Below the pieces are notes generated by a model, which did no database searches, was not told the origin of the DNA, and saw nothing but the letters and a program-made list of their open reading frames with translations. A DNA stretch of 5,693 nt, from the NCBI GenBank assembly GCA_031272685.1, contig JAISTI010000041.1, positions 1-5,693 on the forward strand. Direction: 5' to 3'. This document shows, piece after piece, positions 1-5,693 of the stretch (within the stretch, counting starts at the first letter, position 1; the number at the start of each line of letters is the position of its first letter). The DNA comes from Propionibacteriaceae bacterium. Its GTDB lineage: Bacteria > Actinomycetota > Actinomycetes > Propionibacteriales > Propionibacteriaceae. Both the position numbers and the translations under genes were made by a program.

Positions 1-503
1 GTGTCGGCGACGGCGCGGGCGATGCCGAAATCCATCACCTTGACTTGCCCGGAGGCGGTGAGCATCACGTTCGCGGGTTTGATGTCGCGGTGGACGATGC
101 CCGCTTGGTGGCTGTAGCCGAGCGCGTCCAGCACCTGCCCGGTGAATTCGAGGGCTTTCAGCGGCTGGATTTTGCGGCCGGTGCGCAGCAGCTCGCGCAG
201 GGTGTGGCCGTGGATTAGCTCCATGACGATGTACGGAACCGAGACGCCGACGTCGGGATCCATTTCCTCGCCGGTGTCGTAGACGGCGACGATGTTGGGG
301 TGGTTCAGCCCGGCGGCGGATTGCGCCTCGCGGCGGAACCGCTCTTGGAATGTCTGGTCGCTGGCGAGGTCGATGCGCAGCAGCTTCACCGCGACATCGC
401 GGTTCAGGCGGGTGTCGTGGCCCTTGCGGACCTCGGCCATCCCGCCGCGGCCGAGCAGCTCGCCGAGCAGGTAGCGCCCGCCCAACAGCCTTTCACTAGC
501 CAT
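1..503 (-). CDS. pknB: PknB-like Ser/Thr protein kinase, N-terminal part (3' end cut by window edge)
   Basis: Partial gene: 167 complete codons are visible and the rest lies beyond the left edge. The protein begins [20 protein letters not shown] and shows the N-lobe and half of the C-lobe of a Hanks-type kinase. The glycine loop GRGGMAEV is at residues 18-25, the ATP-anchoring lysine is K40 (VAVK), and the helix-C glutamate is E59 (RREAQ). The catalytic loop HRDIKPAN is at 138-145 (D140, K142, N145), and the metal-binding DFG is at 158-160. These features make it an active-type RD kinase. The spacing to K40 and E59 and the stretches [21 protein letters not shown] and VMDFGIARA resemble mycobacterial PknB more than PknA. 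In the family, a juxtamembrane linker, one membrane helix and extracellular PASTA repeats follow; none can be checked here. The start ATG at 503 has an AAAGGA ribosome site 7 nt upstream. PknB family kinases phosphorylate threonines on cell-wall and division proteins, including FHA partners encoded upstream. Confidence 0.93.
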   Translation of the reverse strand, partial: MASERLLGGRYLLGELLGRGGMAEVRKGHDTRLNRDVAVKLLRIDLASDQTFQERFRREAQSAAGLNHPNIVAVYDTGEEMDPDVGVSVPYIVMELIHGHTLRELLRTGRKIQPLKALEFTGQVLDALGYSHQAGIVHRDIKPANVMLTASGQVKVMDFGIARAVAD

Positions 504-554
504 CGCATCGTCCTTTCGCTGGGTTTACTCTAGCCAAAGCCCCAAAGGTTTTTC
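504..554 (-). promoter_or_regulatory. pbpA-pknB intergenic leader with pknB Shine-Dalgarno and possible occluding hairpin
   Basis: This is the only non-coding gap in the window. Read on the minus strand, AAAGGA (516 down to 511) is a good Shine-Dalgarno sequence 7 nt before the pknB ATG. Upstream, CCUUUGGG (548 to 541) can pair with CCC (523-521) and AAAGG (516-512). This leaves a 17-nt loop and a 4-nt bulge (AGCG) and would bury the ribosome site. The Shine-Dalgarno sequence is seen directly. The hairpin is complementarity noted by eye, with no folding energy computed. A TAGAGT hexamer (532 to 527) resembles a -10 box but has no convincing -35, so I do not call a promoter. Confidence 0.4.
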
Positions 555-2006
555 TCATCTGAGGGCCTCCATGACGGCTTTGGCTATCGGCGCGGCCGCC
601 CTGGCCCCGCCGATTTCGGTGTTTTCCAAGTCGGCGTCTTCCACGAACGCGCACACGGCCACGTTCAGTTCGGTGGCGAAAGCCACGAACCAGGCGTAGC
701 GCTTGGGGGAGCTTTCCGGGGCATAGGTGCCGGTCTTGCCGCCGACTTCCACGCCGTTCATGGCTGCCCGGTAGCCGGTGCCGTTGACGACCACGTCCAC
801 CATCATCTCGCGCAACGCGAGGGCGGTGTCGGAGCTGACGGCTTGGCTGAGCTGCTCGGGGACAGCCCGGAAGACCGGTTTGAGGTCGGCGGTAGTGATG
901 GTGTCGACCACGTAGGGGCGCATGACGACGCCGTCGTTGAGGATGGCCGCGCCGATCATCGCCATTTGCAGCGGAGTGGCGCCCACCTCGAATTCGCCGA
1001 TGCCGGTCATCGCCGCCTGGGCGAGGTCGATCCCGTCGGGGTGGGCGGCCTTGCTGTAGAGGCGGCTGGCGGTGGAGGGGATGTCCTTGAGGGGGGCTTG
1101 GTCGAAGCCGAACGCCTCGACTTGGCGCTGCAGGCCGCTTTCGCCCAGCTCGGCGCCCAGCCGGGCAAAGGCCGGGTTGCAGCTCACCACCAGCGCTTTG
1201 GCCAGGGTGATTTCGTCGCCGCCGCATTTGCCTTCCATGACTTTGCTGGAGAGCGGCAGTTGGTAGGCGGTGGCGTCCACGAGCCCTTCGGGGCCGTCCA
1301 CCAGGCCTTGCTCCAGGGCGGCGGCGGCGGTGATCAGCTTGAAGGCGGAGCCGGTGGGGTAGATCTCGCGGGTGGCACGGTTGGCCATGGGCTTGGCCGG
1401 ATCGGCGTTCAGCCGCTCCCAGGCGGCCTTGGATGCGTCGAGGTCGTGGGTGGCCAGCTCGTTCGGGTCGTAGCTGGGCGAGGTGACCAGGGCTTTCACC
1501 GCGCCGGTGGCGGCGTCGAGGGCGACGACGGCGCCGGTGCGCCCGGCCAGCGCTTTCCAGGCGGCGCGCTGTGCCTTGCCGGTGATGGTGGTTTCAACGG
1601 TGCCGCCGGGCGGCTCGGAGCCGGCGAGCTTGTCGACCAGCTGGTCGATGAACTGCGAGTCGGCCTGCCCGGCCAACTCGGCGGATTGGGTGTCTTCCAG
1701 CGCGGAGGCTCCGTAGTAGTAGGAGTAGAAGCCGGTGATCGGGGCGTAGAGCGGCCCGTCGGAGTAGCTGCGCAGGTATTTGAAGCGGTCTTTCACCTTC
1801 TCAGAGGAGGCGATGGGGTTGTTGCCCACCATGATGGGGCCGCGCTGCTGGGCGTAGCGGGCGTCCATCACCCGCCGGTTCAGGGTGTTCTCGTTCAGGC
1901 TGTCGTAGCGCAGTACGTACGAAACCGAGACGTTGATGAGCAGGGCGGCGAACATGACCATCGCCAGCACCGAGATTTTGCGGATCGGGCCGTTCATGGT
2001 GTTCAT
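555..2006 (-). CDS. pbpA: Class B penicillin-binding protein PbpA (peptidoglycan D,D-transpeptidase)
   Basis: The protein has 483 residues, close to the roughly 490 of mycobacterial PbpA. It cross-links the glycan strands made by its SEDS partner, acting outside the membrane. Residues 11-31 form one N-terminal membrane anchor. The non-catalytic region follows to about 150, then the transpeptidase domain. That domain holds the acylated serine in SAFK (S220-K223, context YPTGSAFKLITAA), the second motif SCN (275-277) and the third motif KTG (424-426, context GGKTGTYAPESSPKRYAWFVAF cut short here to its core GGKTGT). No PASTA repeat is present. The start is ATG 2006, overlapping the rodA stop as ATGA, with GAAGG 7 nt upstream. 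A second in-frame ATG at 1997 is possible. The reading frame stays open as far as 2720, inside rodA, but that stretch is Arg/Pro/His-rich shadow with no family likeness, so it is not part of the protein. Tight coupling to rodA fits the known RodA-PBP pair. Confidence 0.95.
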   Translation of the reverse strand: MNTMNGPIRKISVLAMVMFAALLINVSVSYVLRYDSLNENTLNRRVMDARYAQQRGPIMVGNNPIASSEKVKDRFKYLRSYSDGPLYAPITGFYSYYYGASALEDTQSAELAGQADSQFIDQLVDKLAGSEPPGGTVETTITGKAQRAAWKALAGRTGAVVALDAATGAVKALVTSPSYDPNELATHDLDASKAAWERLNADPAKPMANRATREIYPTGSAFKLITAAAALEQGLVDGPEGLVDATAYQLPLSSKVMEGKCGGDEITLAKALVVSCNPAFARLGAELGESGLQRQVEAFGFDQAPLKDIPSTASRLYSKAAHPDGIDLAQAAMTGIGEFEVGATPLQMAMIGAAILNDGVVMRPYVVDTITTADLKPVFRAVPEQLSQAVSSDTALALREMMVDVVVNGTGYRAAMNGVEVGGKTGTYAPESSPKRYAWFVAFATELNVAVCAFVEDADLENTEIGGARAAAPIAKAVMEALR

Positions 2007-3388
2007 GCGGCCGCCTTCAGCTCGATGGTCTCGTCGGAGGCGAGGTTGACGACTGGGTCGCGCGGCTTGGCAGTCTGCGGGCGGCGGGCGTGGTGGGTGA
2101 CGATCAGCAGCAGGGCCACCGTCGCCCAGTTGGCCACCAGCGAGGAGCCGCCTTGGGACATGAATGGCGTTGTCAGGCCGGTGAGCGGCAGCAGGCGCGT
2201 CACCCCGGCGATGATGGTGAACACCTGGATGGCGAAGACGAAGCTGAGGCCGGAGGCCAGGAGTTTGCCGAAGCTGTCGTTGGAGCCGAGGGCGGCGCGG
2301 ATGCCGCGGGCGACGATGATGGCGTACACCATGATGATGGCGCTCAGCCCGGCGACGCCGAGTTCTTCGCCGAAGGCGGCGGCGATGAAGTCGGTTTTCG
2401 CCAGCGGGGTGAGGTTTGGCCGGCCGAGGCCCCAGCCGGTGCCGATGGAACCGCCCCAGGCCATCCCGAATTGGGCGGTGATTATCTGGTAGTTGCGGTC
2501 GTAGTCGGCGAACGGGTCGAGCCAGGCGAGCACCCGGGTTTGCACATGGGTGAAGAGCAGGAAGCCGGCGTAGGCGCCGCCGGCGAAGAGCGCCGCCCCG
2601 AGTATTGGATAGAGCAGCCTTTCCGTGGACACGAAGAGCATCACCACGAACAGCCCGAAGAACAGCAAGCTGGTGCCGAGGTCTTTTTGGAAAACCAGGA
2701 CGGCCAGCGAGGCCAGCCACATCAGCAGCAGCGGGGCGAAGTCGCGCAGCCGGGGCAGCTCGACGCCCATGATTTTGCGCCCGGCGGCCACCAGCGCCTC
2801 ACGGGTGCCGGCGAGATAGGCGGCGAAGGCGATGGTGAGCACGATTTTGGCCAGCTCCGCCGGCTGGAAACTGTAGGCGCCGAAGCCGAGGTTGAGGCGG
2901 ATCCAGATTTGGGAGCCGTTTTTCTCCACGCCGAGGCCGGGCACCAGCGGCAGCAACAGCAGCACCATGCCGAAGATGAACAGCAGCATCCAGAAGCGGT
3001 TCAGGGTGCGGATTTCGCGCAGGGCGAAGATGACGGCACAGAAGACCGCGACGGCGACGGCCGTCCATCCCAGTTGGAGTTCGGCAGAGTGCATCCGCTC
3101 GTTGCCGCCGAGGTCGAGCCGGTGGATCATGGCCAAGCCCAGCCCGTTCAGCAGCATCACGCAAGGCAGGATTATGGGGTCGGCGTAGGGGATGCGCCAG
3201 CGGATGACGAGGTGCGCCACCAATGCCAGGGTGGTCAGCACCACCACGGCGGCCGGCCATTCGGTCGGCAGCTCGGCGTCGATGTCGAGGTGGATGAGAA
3301 AGTAGCCGCCGACGGCGACGGCGATGGCCAACAGCAGCAGGACGGCCTCTATTCCCCGGCGTTGCCGATAGACCACCACCTCGTCCAT
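2003..3388 (-). CDS. rodA: RodA/FtsW family SEDS peptidoglycan glycosyltransferase
   Basis: This 461-residue polytopic membrane protein has about 10-12 predicted helices, judged by eye from hydrophobic runs such as 13-32, 46-63, 107-124, 132-149, 216-233, 238-254, 260-279, 341-360, 379-398 and 415-431. SEDS proteins polymerise lipid II into glycan strands and work with a class B PBP, here the overlapping pbpA. Family hallmarks are SQIWIRL (159-165), the QPAELAK segment (175-181) and the large extracytoplasmic loop LAWLDPFADYDRNYQ (288-302). D291 of the LDPF motif is the likely equivalent of the catalytic aspartate. Further hallmarks are TDFIAAAFGEELGVAG (332-347) and TGLTTPFMSQGGSS (403-416). 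Length matches mycobacterial RodA (about 470). I call it RodA rather than FtsW from its place in the fhaA-pknB cluster and its PbpA neighbour. The start ATG 3388 shares one base with the pstP stop (TGATG) and has AAGGA 6 nt upstream. Confidence 0.94.
   Translation of the reverse strand: MDEVVVYRQRRGIEAVLLLLAIAVAVGGYFLIHLDIDAELPTEWPAAVVVLTTLALVAHLVIRWRIPYADPIILPCVMLLNGLGLAMIHRLDLGGNERMHSAELQLGWTAVAVAVFCAVIFALREIRTLNRFWMLLFIFGMVLLLLPLVPGLGVEKNGSQIWIRLNLGFGAYSFQPAELAKIVLTIAFAAYLAGTREALVAAGRKIMGVELPRLRDFAPLLLMWLASLAVLVFQKDLGTSLLFFGLFVVMLFVSTERLLYPILGAALFAGGAYAGFLLFTHVQTRVLAWLDPFADYDRNYQIITAQFGMAWGGSIGTGWGLGRPNLTPLAKTDFIAAAFGEELGVAGLSAIIMVYAIIVARGIRAALGSNDSFGKLLASGLSFVFAIQVFTIIAGVTRLLPLTGLTTPFMSQGGSSLVANWATVALLLIVTHHARRPQTAKPRDPVVNLASDETIELKAAA
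2014..2018 (-). promoter_or_regulatory. Ribosome binding site of pbpA, inside the end of rodA
   Basis: GAAGG on the minus strand sits 7 nt before ATG 2006, within the codons for Leu-Lys-Ala near the rodA C-terminus. It supports the start MNTMNG and argues against the long upstream extension. The start and the rodA stop share ATGA, so ribosomes finishing rodA can reinitiate on pbpA. Confidence 0.6.
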
Positions 3389-4764
3389 CAGCAGTCCTTG
3401 GGGTCGTCAGGGCTTGCCGAGGGGGTGGGGTAGGCCGGTTGCTGGCGCTGTTGGATGCAGTAGCGGGCCTTGACTTGCAGCTCGACCACGGTCAGCCGGG
3501 CGTCGGAGAGCGAGCCGGAGCGGATGGTGCGGGTGACTTGGTCTTGGTAGTACTGCGGCAGGTCGGACACTAAGGTGGTGTCTTTCTCGATCATGGTGGA
3601 CAGCGGAATGCCGAGCACCGGGTCGGGAACGCCGCGGTAGATGGCGACAGTGCCGGAGTCTTGGCCGACGTAATACTGCTGCTGGGTGTATTCGTACCAG
3701 ATGACGACCCCGGTGACGACCGCGATGATGGGCAGGATGACGGCGAACAGCACTTTGACCAGGCTGCGGACTTTTCGTTTGCCGGTGGGAGCGTAGCGGA
3801 TTTCCTCTTCGGCGATGGGTGCGGCGGTCTGCTCGGCGATGATGGCGGGAAGCTGGGTGGTGATTTCGGAGAGCGGCTCGTCGAGGTCGATCAGCGCGGC
3901 GGCGCCGAGGATGACGCGCTCGCCGGGCGGGCTGGGCGGCGTTGGCGCGGCTGCGGGAGTTTCGGCGGGGGCCGGTTCGGCACCTGGTGCGGCGGCGGAT
4001 TCCCCTTCGGGGGTTTCCCCCGCAGGCGCCGGGGCGGGCTCCGGCTCGGGCGCGGGTTGGGCGTCGGCGAGGATGATGGAGATGTTGTCGGAGCCGCCGG
4101 CGTCGTGGGCCAGCTCGATCAGGGCTTCTTTCACAGCCGGGAGCGGGCCGTCCATGCGGGCGGCGATATCGGCGTCCACTACGAGCCCGGCGAGCCCGTC
4201 GGAGCAGAAGAGCAGCCGGTCGCCGGCTTGCAGCGGCACCAAGGAGAGGTCGGGCTGGTGTTGGCCTTGGCCGTTGATCACCCGCAGGATGAGGGAACGG
4301 TGTGGGTGGACGAGCGAGTCGGCTTCGGTGAGGCGCCCTTCGTCTACGAGGGCCTGCACCCAGGAATGGTCGTGGGTGATGCGTTTAAGCACGCCGTCGC
4401 GGTAGAGGTAGGCGCGGGAGTCGCCGACGTTGACCAGGCCGAGTTGCTGCCCGTCGAACATCGCCCCGCAGACGGTGGAGCCCATGCCGTCCAGCTCTGG
4501 GTCGTCCTGCACCAGTTCGGCGATTTGGTCGTTGGCTTCCTCGACGGCTTCGGCCAGCAGTTGCAGCATGCGCTCGCCGGCGGCTTTGCCGTCCACCTGG
4601 CGGAAGGTGCGGATGACGACGGCGGAGGCGAGGTCGCCGGCGGCAGCGCCGCCCATGCCGTCGGCCACCAGCAGTAGCCGGGGGGAGGCGTAGGCGGAGT
4701 CTTGGTTGTTTTTGCGCACCAACCCGATTTCGGAGTGGGCGACGTAGTCGAGGATGAGGGTCAT
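3388..4764 (-). CDS. pstP: PP2C-family Ser/Thr phosphatase PstP, membrane-anchored with exported C-terminal domain
   Basis: The protein has 458 residues (mycobacterial PstP is about 514). Residues 1-234 are a complete PP2C (PPM) domain that removes phosphate from Ser/Thr of the partner kinase and its targets, using two metal ions. Key residues are R17 and D22 (LVRKNNQDS), D35-G36 (VADGMGG), D115 (VGDSRAYL), D189 (CSDG) and D226 (GGSDN). These match the known metal ligands of mycobacterial PstP within a few positions. Residues about 235-330 are an Ala/Pro/Glu-rich linker. A basic stretch (GKRKVRSLVK, 328-337) precedes one membrane helix (about 338-356). The exported domain includes QYYVGQDSGTVAIYRGVPDP (363-382), conserved in actinobacterial PstP, and ends with a Pro/Ser-rich tail and a terminal Cys. 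The start ATG 4764 has GGAGAGG 7 nt upstream and lies 4 nt after the fhaB stop. It sits between the FHA readers and the cell-wall enzymes. Confidence 0.96.
   Translation of the reverse strand: MTLILDYVAHSEIGLVRKNNQDSAYASPRLLLVADGMGGAAAGDLASAVVIRTFRQVDGKAAGERMLQLLAEAVEEANDQIAELVQDDPELDGMGSTVCGAMFDGQQLGLVNVGDSRAYLYRDGVLKRITHDHSWVQALVDEGRLTEADSLVHPHRSLILRVINGQGQHQPDLSLVPLQAGDRLLFCSDGLAGLVVDADIAARMDGPLPAVKEALIELAHDAGGSDNISIILADAQPAPEPEPAPAPAGETPEGESAAAPGAEPAPAETPAAAPTPPSPPGERVILGAAALIDLDEPLSEITTQLPAIIAEQTAAPIAEEEIRYAPTGKRKVRSLVKVLFAVILPIIAVVTGVVIWYEYTQQQYYVGQDSGTVAIYRGVPDPVLGIPLSTMIEKDTTLVSDLPQYYQDQVTRTIRSGSLSDARLTVVELQVKARYCIQQRQQPAYPTPSASPDDPKDC
3395..3399 (-). promoter_or_regulatory. Ribosome binding site of rodA, inside the last codons of pstP
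   Basis: AAGGA on the minus strand lies 6 nt before ATG 3388 and is embedded in the codons for the last Lys-Asp of PstP. The pstP stop and rodA start form TGATG, a classic termination-reinitiation junction. The site fixes the rodA start. Confidence 0.65.
4002..4021 (-). repeat. Overlapping short inverted repeats in the PstP linker codons
   Basis: On the mRNA strand the linker codons for residues 249-254 contain GGGGG-AAA-CCCCC (4021 to 4009), a 13-nt arm-loop-arm palindrome. It runs directly into CCCC-GAA-GGGG, which shares the C-run and extends to 4002. The two hairpins compete for the same C-run. The symmetry is seen directly; any effect on translation is conjecture. The Pro/Glu/Gly-rich coding content alone could produce it. 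Confidence 0.5.
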
Positions 4765-4768
4765 CGGC

Positions 4769-5233
4769 TCACCTCTCCAGCAGCATGGTCGATTGGCCGA
4801 TCCGGACGGAATCCCCGGTGCCGATCTGGGTGGGGACGGTGATGCGCTGGTTGTTCACGAAAGTGCCGTTGGTGGAGCCGAGGTCTTCGATGATGTCGTA
4901 GCCGCCGCCGCGGGAGATGCGGGCATGGTGGGTGGAGACGTAGTCGTCGTTGAGCACGAGCTGGCAGTCGTCGGCGCGGCCGATGATGATGGGTTCGCCG
5001 AGGGGCAGGGTGGTTCCGGCTTGCGGGCCGTGGGTGATTTTGAGTTTCTTGGGCAGCTTTTGCGCTGCTTTGAGTTGTTTGCGCGTGGGCTGGCCGTCGG
5101 CGATTTGCAGCTCGGCGGTGGAGATTTTCCGGCCGAAGACATCGGTGCGGATGGCGGCGGCCACGAAGAGGATGGCCAGCCACAGCGCCGCCAGGAAGGC
5201 GAGCTTCAATCCGAGTACGACGATTTCAGACAT
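4769..5233 (-). CDS. fhaB: FhaB (FipA-like) membrane-anchored FHA-domain protein
   Basis: The protein has 154 residues, the same size as mycobacterial FhaB (Rv0019c, 155). One N-terminal membrane helix (about 7-28, LGLKLAFLAALWLAILFVAA) is followed by RTD (29-31) as in homologues. A short basic, Ser/Thr-bearing linker leads to a C-terminal FHA domain (about 64-154) that binds phosphothreonine peptides on the cytosolic side. FHA signature residues are G85-R86 (IIIGRADD), S100 and H103 (VSTHHAR) and N122-G123 (LGSTNGT). In mycobacteria this protein is a kinase target linked to division proteins. Candidate phosphorylation sites here are S38/T39 (RKISTAEL), by inference only. The start is forced: an in-frame TAG (5245-5243) lies just upstream of ATG 5233 with no other start codon between. 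The only purine-rich stretch upstream (GGGGG, 5241-5237) is 3 nt from the ATG, too close for a normal ribosome site, so coupling to fhaA through the 8-nt overlap is likely. Confidence 0.94.
   Translation of the reverse strand: MSEIVVLGLKLAFLAALWLAILFVAAAIRTDVFGRKISTAELQIADGQPTRKQLKAAQKLPKKLKITHGPQAGTTLPLGEPIIIGRADDCQLVLNDDYVSTHHARISRGGGYDIIEDLGSTNGTFVNNQRITVPTQIGTGDSVRIGQSTMLLER
4772..4778 (-). promoter_or_regulatory. Ribosome binding site of pstP, inside the end of fhaB
   Basis: GGAGAGG on the minus strand, 7 nt before ATG 4764, overlaps the last Leu-Glu-Arg codons of fhaB. It is the strongest Shine-Dalgarno match in the window and supports the chosen pstP start. Confidence 0.7.
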
Positions 5234-5693
5234 TGGCCCCCACTATGGCCAGGGTGGTTTTGCCCAGGTCGATTTCGTCGCCTTCGCCGATGGCGGCGCT
5301 GGCGACCTTTTGGCCGTTCAGTTTGACGCCGTTGGTGGAGCCGAGGTCTTCGACGGTGAGGGCCAGGCCGTCGGCCCGCATTTCGGCGTTGATGCGGGCG
5401 TGCTCGCGCGAGATGCCGGGGTCGTTGATGCGCAGGTCTACTTCGTTGCCGCGCCCGATGGTCAGGCCGGGCGGGGTGATGGGGTGGCGGACGCCGTTCA
5501 CTTCGACGAAGAGGGCGTTCTTTCGCGGCGGGATGGGCATTTCTTCAGCGCTGACGTCGGCGGCGGCGCTGGCGGCGACCCGCATTTTCCCGATTGGCAG
5601 CTTGGCGTCTTCTTCGTATTCGATGACGTTCGGGCCATTGAAGATGTATCCGTGCTCGGTGGCGTAGTTGGCGAGCTGGACGCCGATTTCGGA
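5226..5693 (-). CDS. fhaA: FhaA-like protein, C-terminal part with FHA domain (5' end cut by window edge)
   Basis: Partial gene: 155 codons are visible and the frame is open to the right edge, so the ATG at 5585 is internal, not the start. Visible residues 1-39 (SEIGVQLANYATEHGYIFNG and on through LPIGKMRV) look like the end of the DUF3662-type domain typical of FhaA. A linker of only about 20 residues (about 40-58) follows, then an FHA domain (about 60-155). Its phosphothreonine-binding signature is G80-R81 (LTIGRGNE), S95-R96 and H98 (GISREHAR), and N121-G122 (LGSTNGV). FhaA proteins are soluble readers of kinase phosphorylation and regulate late peptidoglycan steps, for example through the pseudokinase domain of MviN in mycobacteria. 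The gene is first among those visible in the operon and overlaps fhaB by 8 nt. Mycobacterial and Streptomyces relatives carry a much longer Pro/Gln/Tyr-rich linker, so this is a compact version. Confidence 0.88.
   Translation of the reverse strand, partial: SEIGVQLANYATEHGYIFNGPNVIEYEEDAKLPIGKMRVAASAAADVSAEEMPIPPRKNALFVEVNGVRHPITPPGLTIGRGNEVDLRINDPGISREHARINAEMRADGLALTVEDLGSTNGVKLNGQKVASAAIGEGDEIDLGKTTLAIVGANV

Noticed and set aside
527..560. Possible sigma-70-like promoter for pknB in the intergenic gap
   Set aside because: TAGAGT could be a -10 box, but the spacing-compatible upstream hexamers (such as TGAGAA) are poor -35 matches, so the evidence is too weak for a feature.
496..1227. Minus-strand open frame of 243 codons inside pbpA reaching over the pknB start
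   Set aside because: It is an out-of-frame shadow of pbpA, almost wholly Arg/Gly/Pro/His. The kinase start at 503 is far better supported.
2007..2014. Eight-base palindrome GCGGCCGC directly before the pbpA start (also at 592-599)
   Set aside because: It encodes Ala-Ala codons in a high-G+C genome and occurs twice, so chance and codon use explain it without an operator role.
843..2492. Long plus-strand open frame (549 codons) opposite pbpA and rodA
   Set aside because: It is antisense to two genes with clear catalytic motifs. Its translation is Gly/Val/Asp/Glu-rich with no recognisable family, as expected from G+C-biased third codon positions.
2007..2720. N-terminal extension of PbpA inside rodA
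   Set aside because: The frame is open, but its product is Arg/Pro/His-rich low-complexity sequence. The real PbpA begins with a membrane anchor at 2006 behind its own ribosome site.
2799..3260. Minus-strand open frame of 153 codons inside rodA
   Set aside because: It is an alternative frame of rodA with an Arg/Pro/His-rich product and no homology that I can recognise.
2090..3433. Plus-strand open frame (447 codons) opposite rodA
   Set aside because: The translation is dominated by Gln/Glu/Gly/His/Asp runs that mirror hydrophobic RodA codons. It has no domain and no ribosome site of note.
3661..4677. Plus-strand open frame (338 codons) opposite pstP
   Set aside because: It is a Gly/Val/Asp-rich shadow of the PstP coding strand, without a family signature.

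Overview
The window is one stretch of a high-G+C (roughly two-thirds G+C by eye) Gram-positive genome. It carries the conserved actinobacterial locus that couples Ser/Thr phosphosignalling to polar or septal cell-wall growth. All six genes are on the minus strand and read from right to left in the order fhaA - fhaB - pstP - rodA - pbpA - pknB. The gene set, order and protein motifs match the cluster known from Mycobacterium, Streptomyces and other Actinomycetota, so the phylum is secure. The genus cannot be read from the sequence.

Layout from right to left. Positions 5693-5226 hold the 3' part of fhaA: the end of its N-terminal DUF3662-type domain, a very short linker and a C-terminal FHA domain. 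Positions 5233-4769 hold fhaB, a small membrane-anchored FHA protein whose start lies inside the end of fhaA. Positions 4764-3388 hold pstP, a PP2C phosphatase with a cytosolic catalytic domain, an Ala/Pro/Glu-rich linker, one membrane helix and an exported C-terminal domain. Positions 3388-2003 hold rodA (SEDS glycosyltransferase). Positions 2006-555 hold pbpA (class B transpeptidase). Positions 503-1 hold the first 167 codons of a PknB-like kinase, cut by the left edge.

The genes are packed as one translationally coupled operon: fhaA/fhaB overlap by 8 nt, fhaB-pstP are 4 nt apart, pstP/rodA share 1 nt (TGATG) and rodA/pbpA overlap by 4 nt (ATGA). The only real gap is 50 nt between pbpA and pknB. 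Its RNA could fold so as to pair the kinase's Shine-Dalgarno sequence. The operon promoter and terminator lie outside the window.

From family knowledge, the kinase phosphorylates cell-wall and division factors, PstP reverses this, the two FHA proteins read the phosphothreonine marks, and RodA with PbpA polymerise and cross-link peptidoglycan. I see no mobile element, RNA gene, CRISPR array or foreign-looking DNA. This is a well-known system. The points worth a second look are local: the pknB leader, the apparent lack of pknA next to pbpA, the short FhaA linker, the PstP linker hairpins and cysteines in exported domains.
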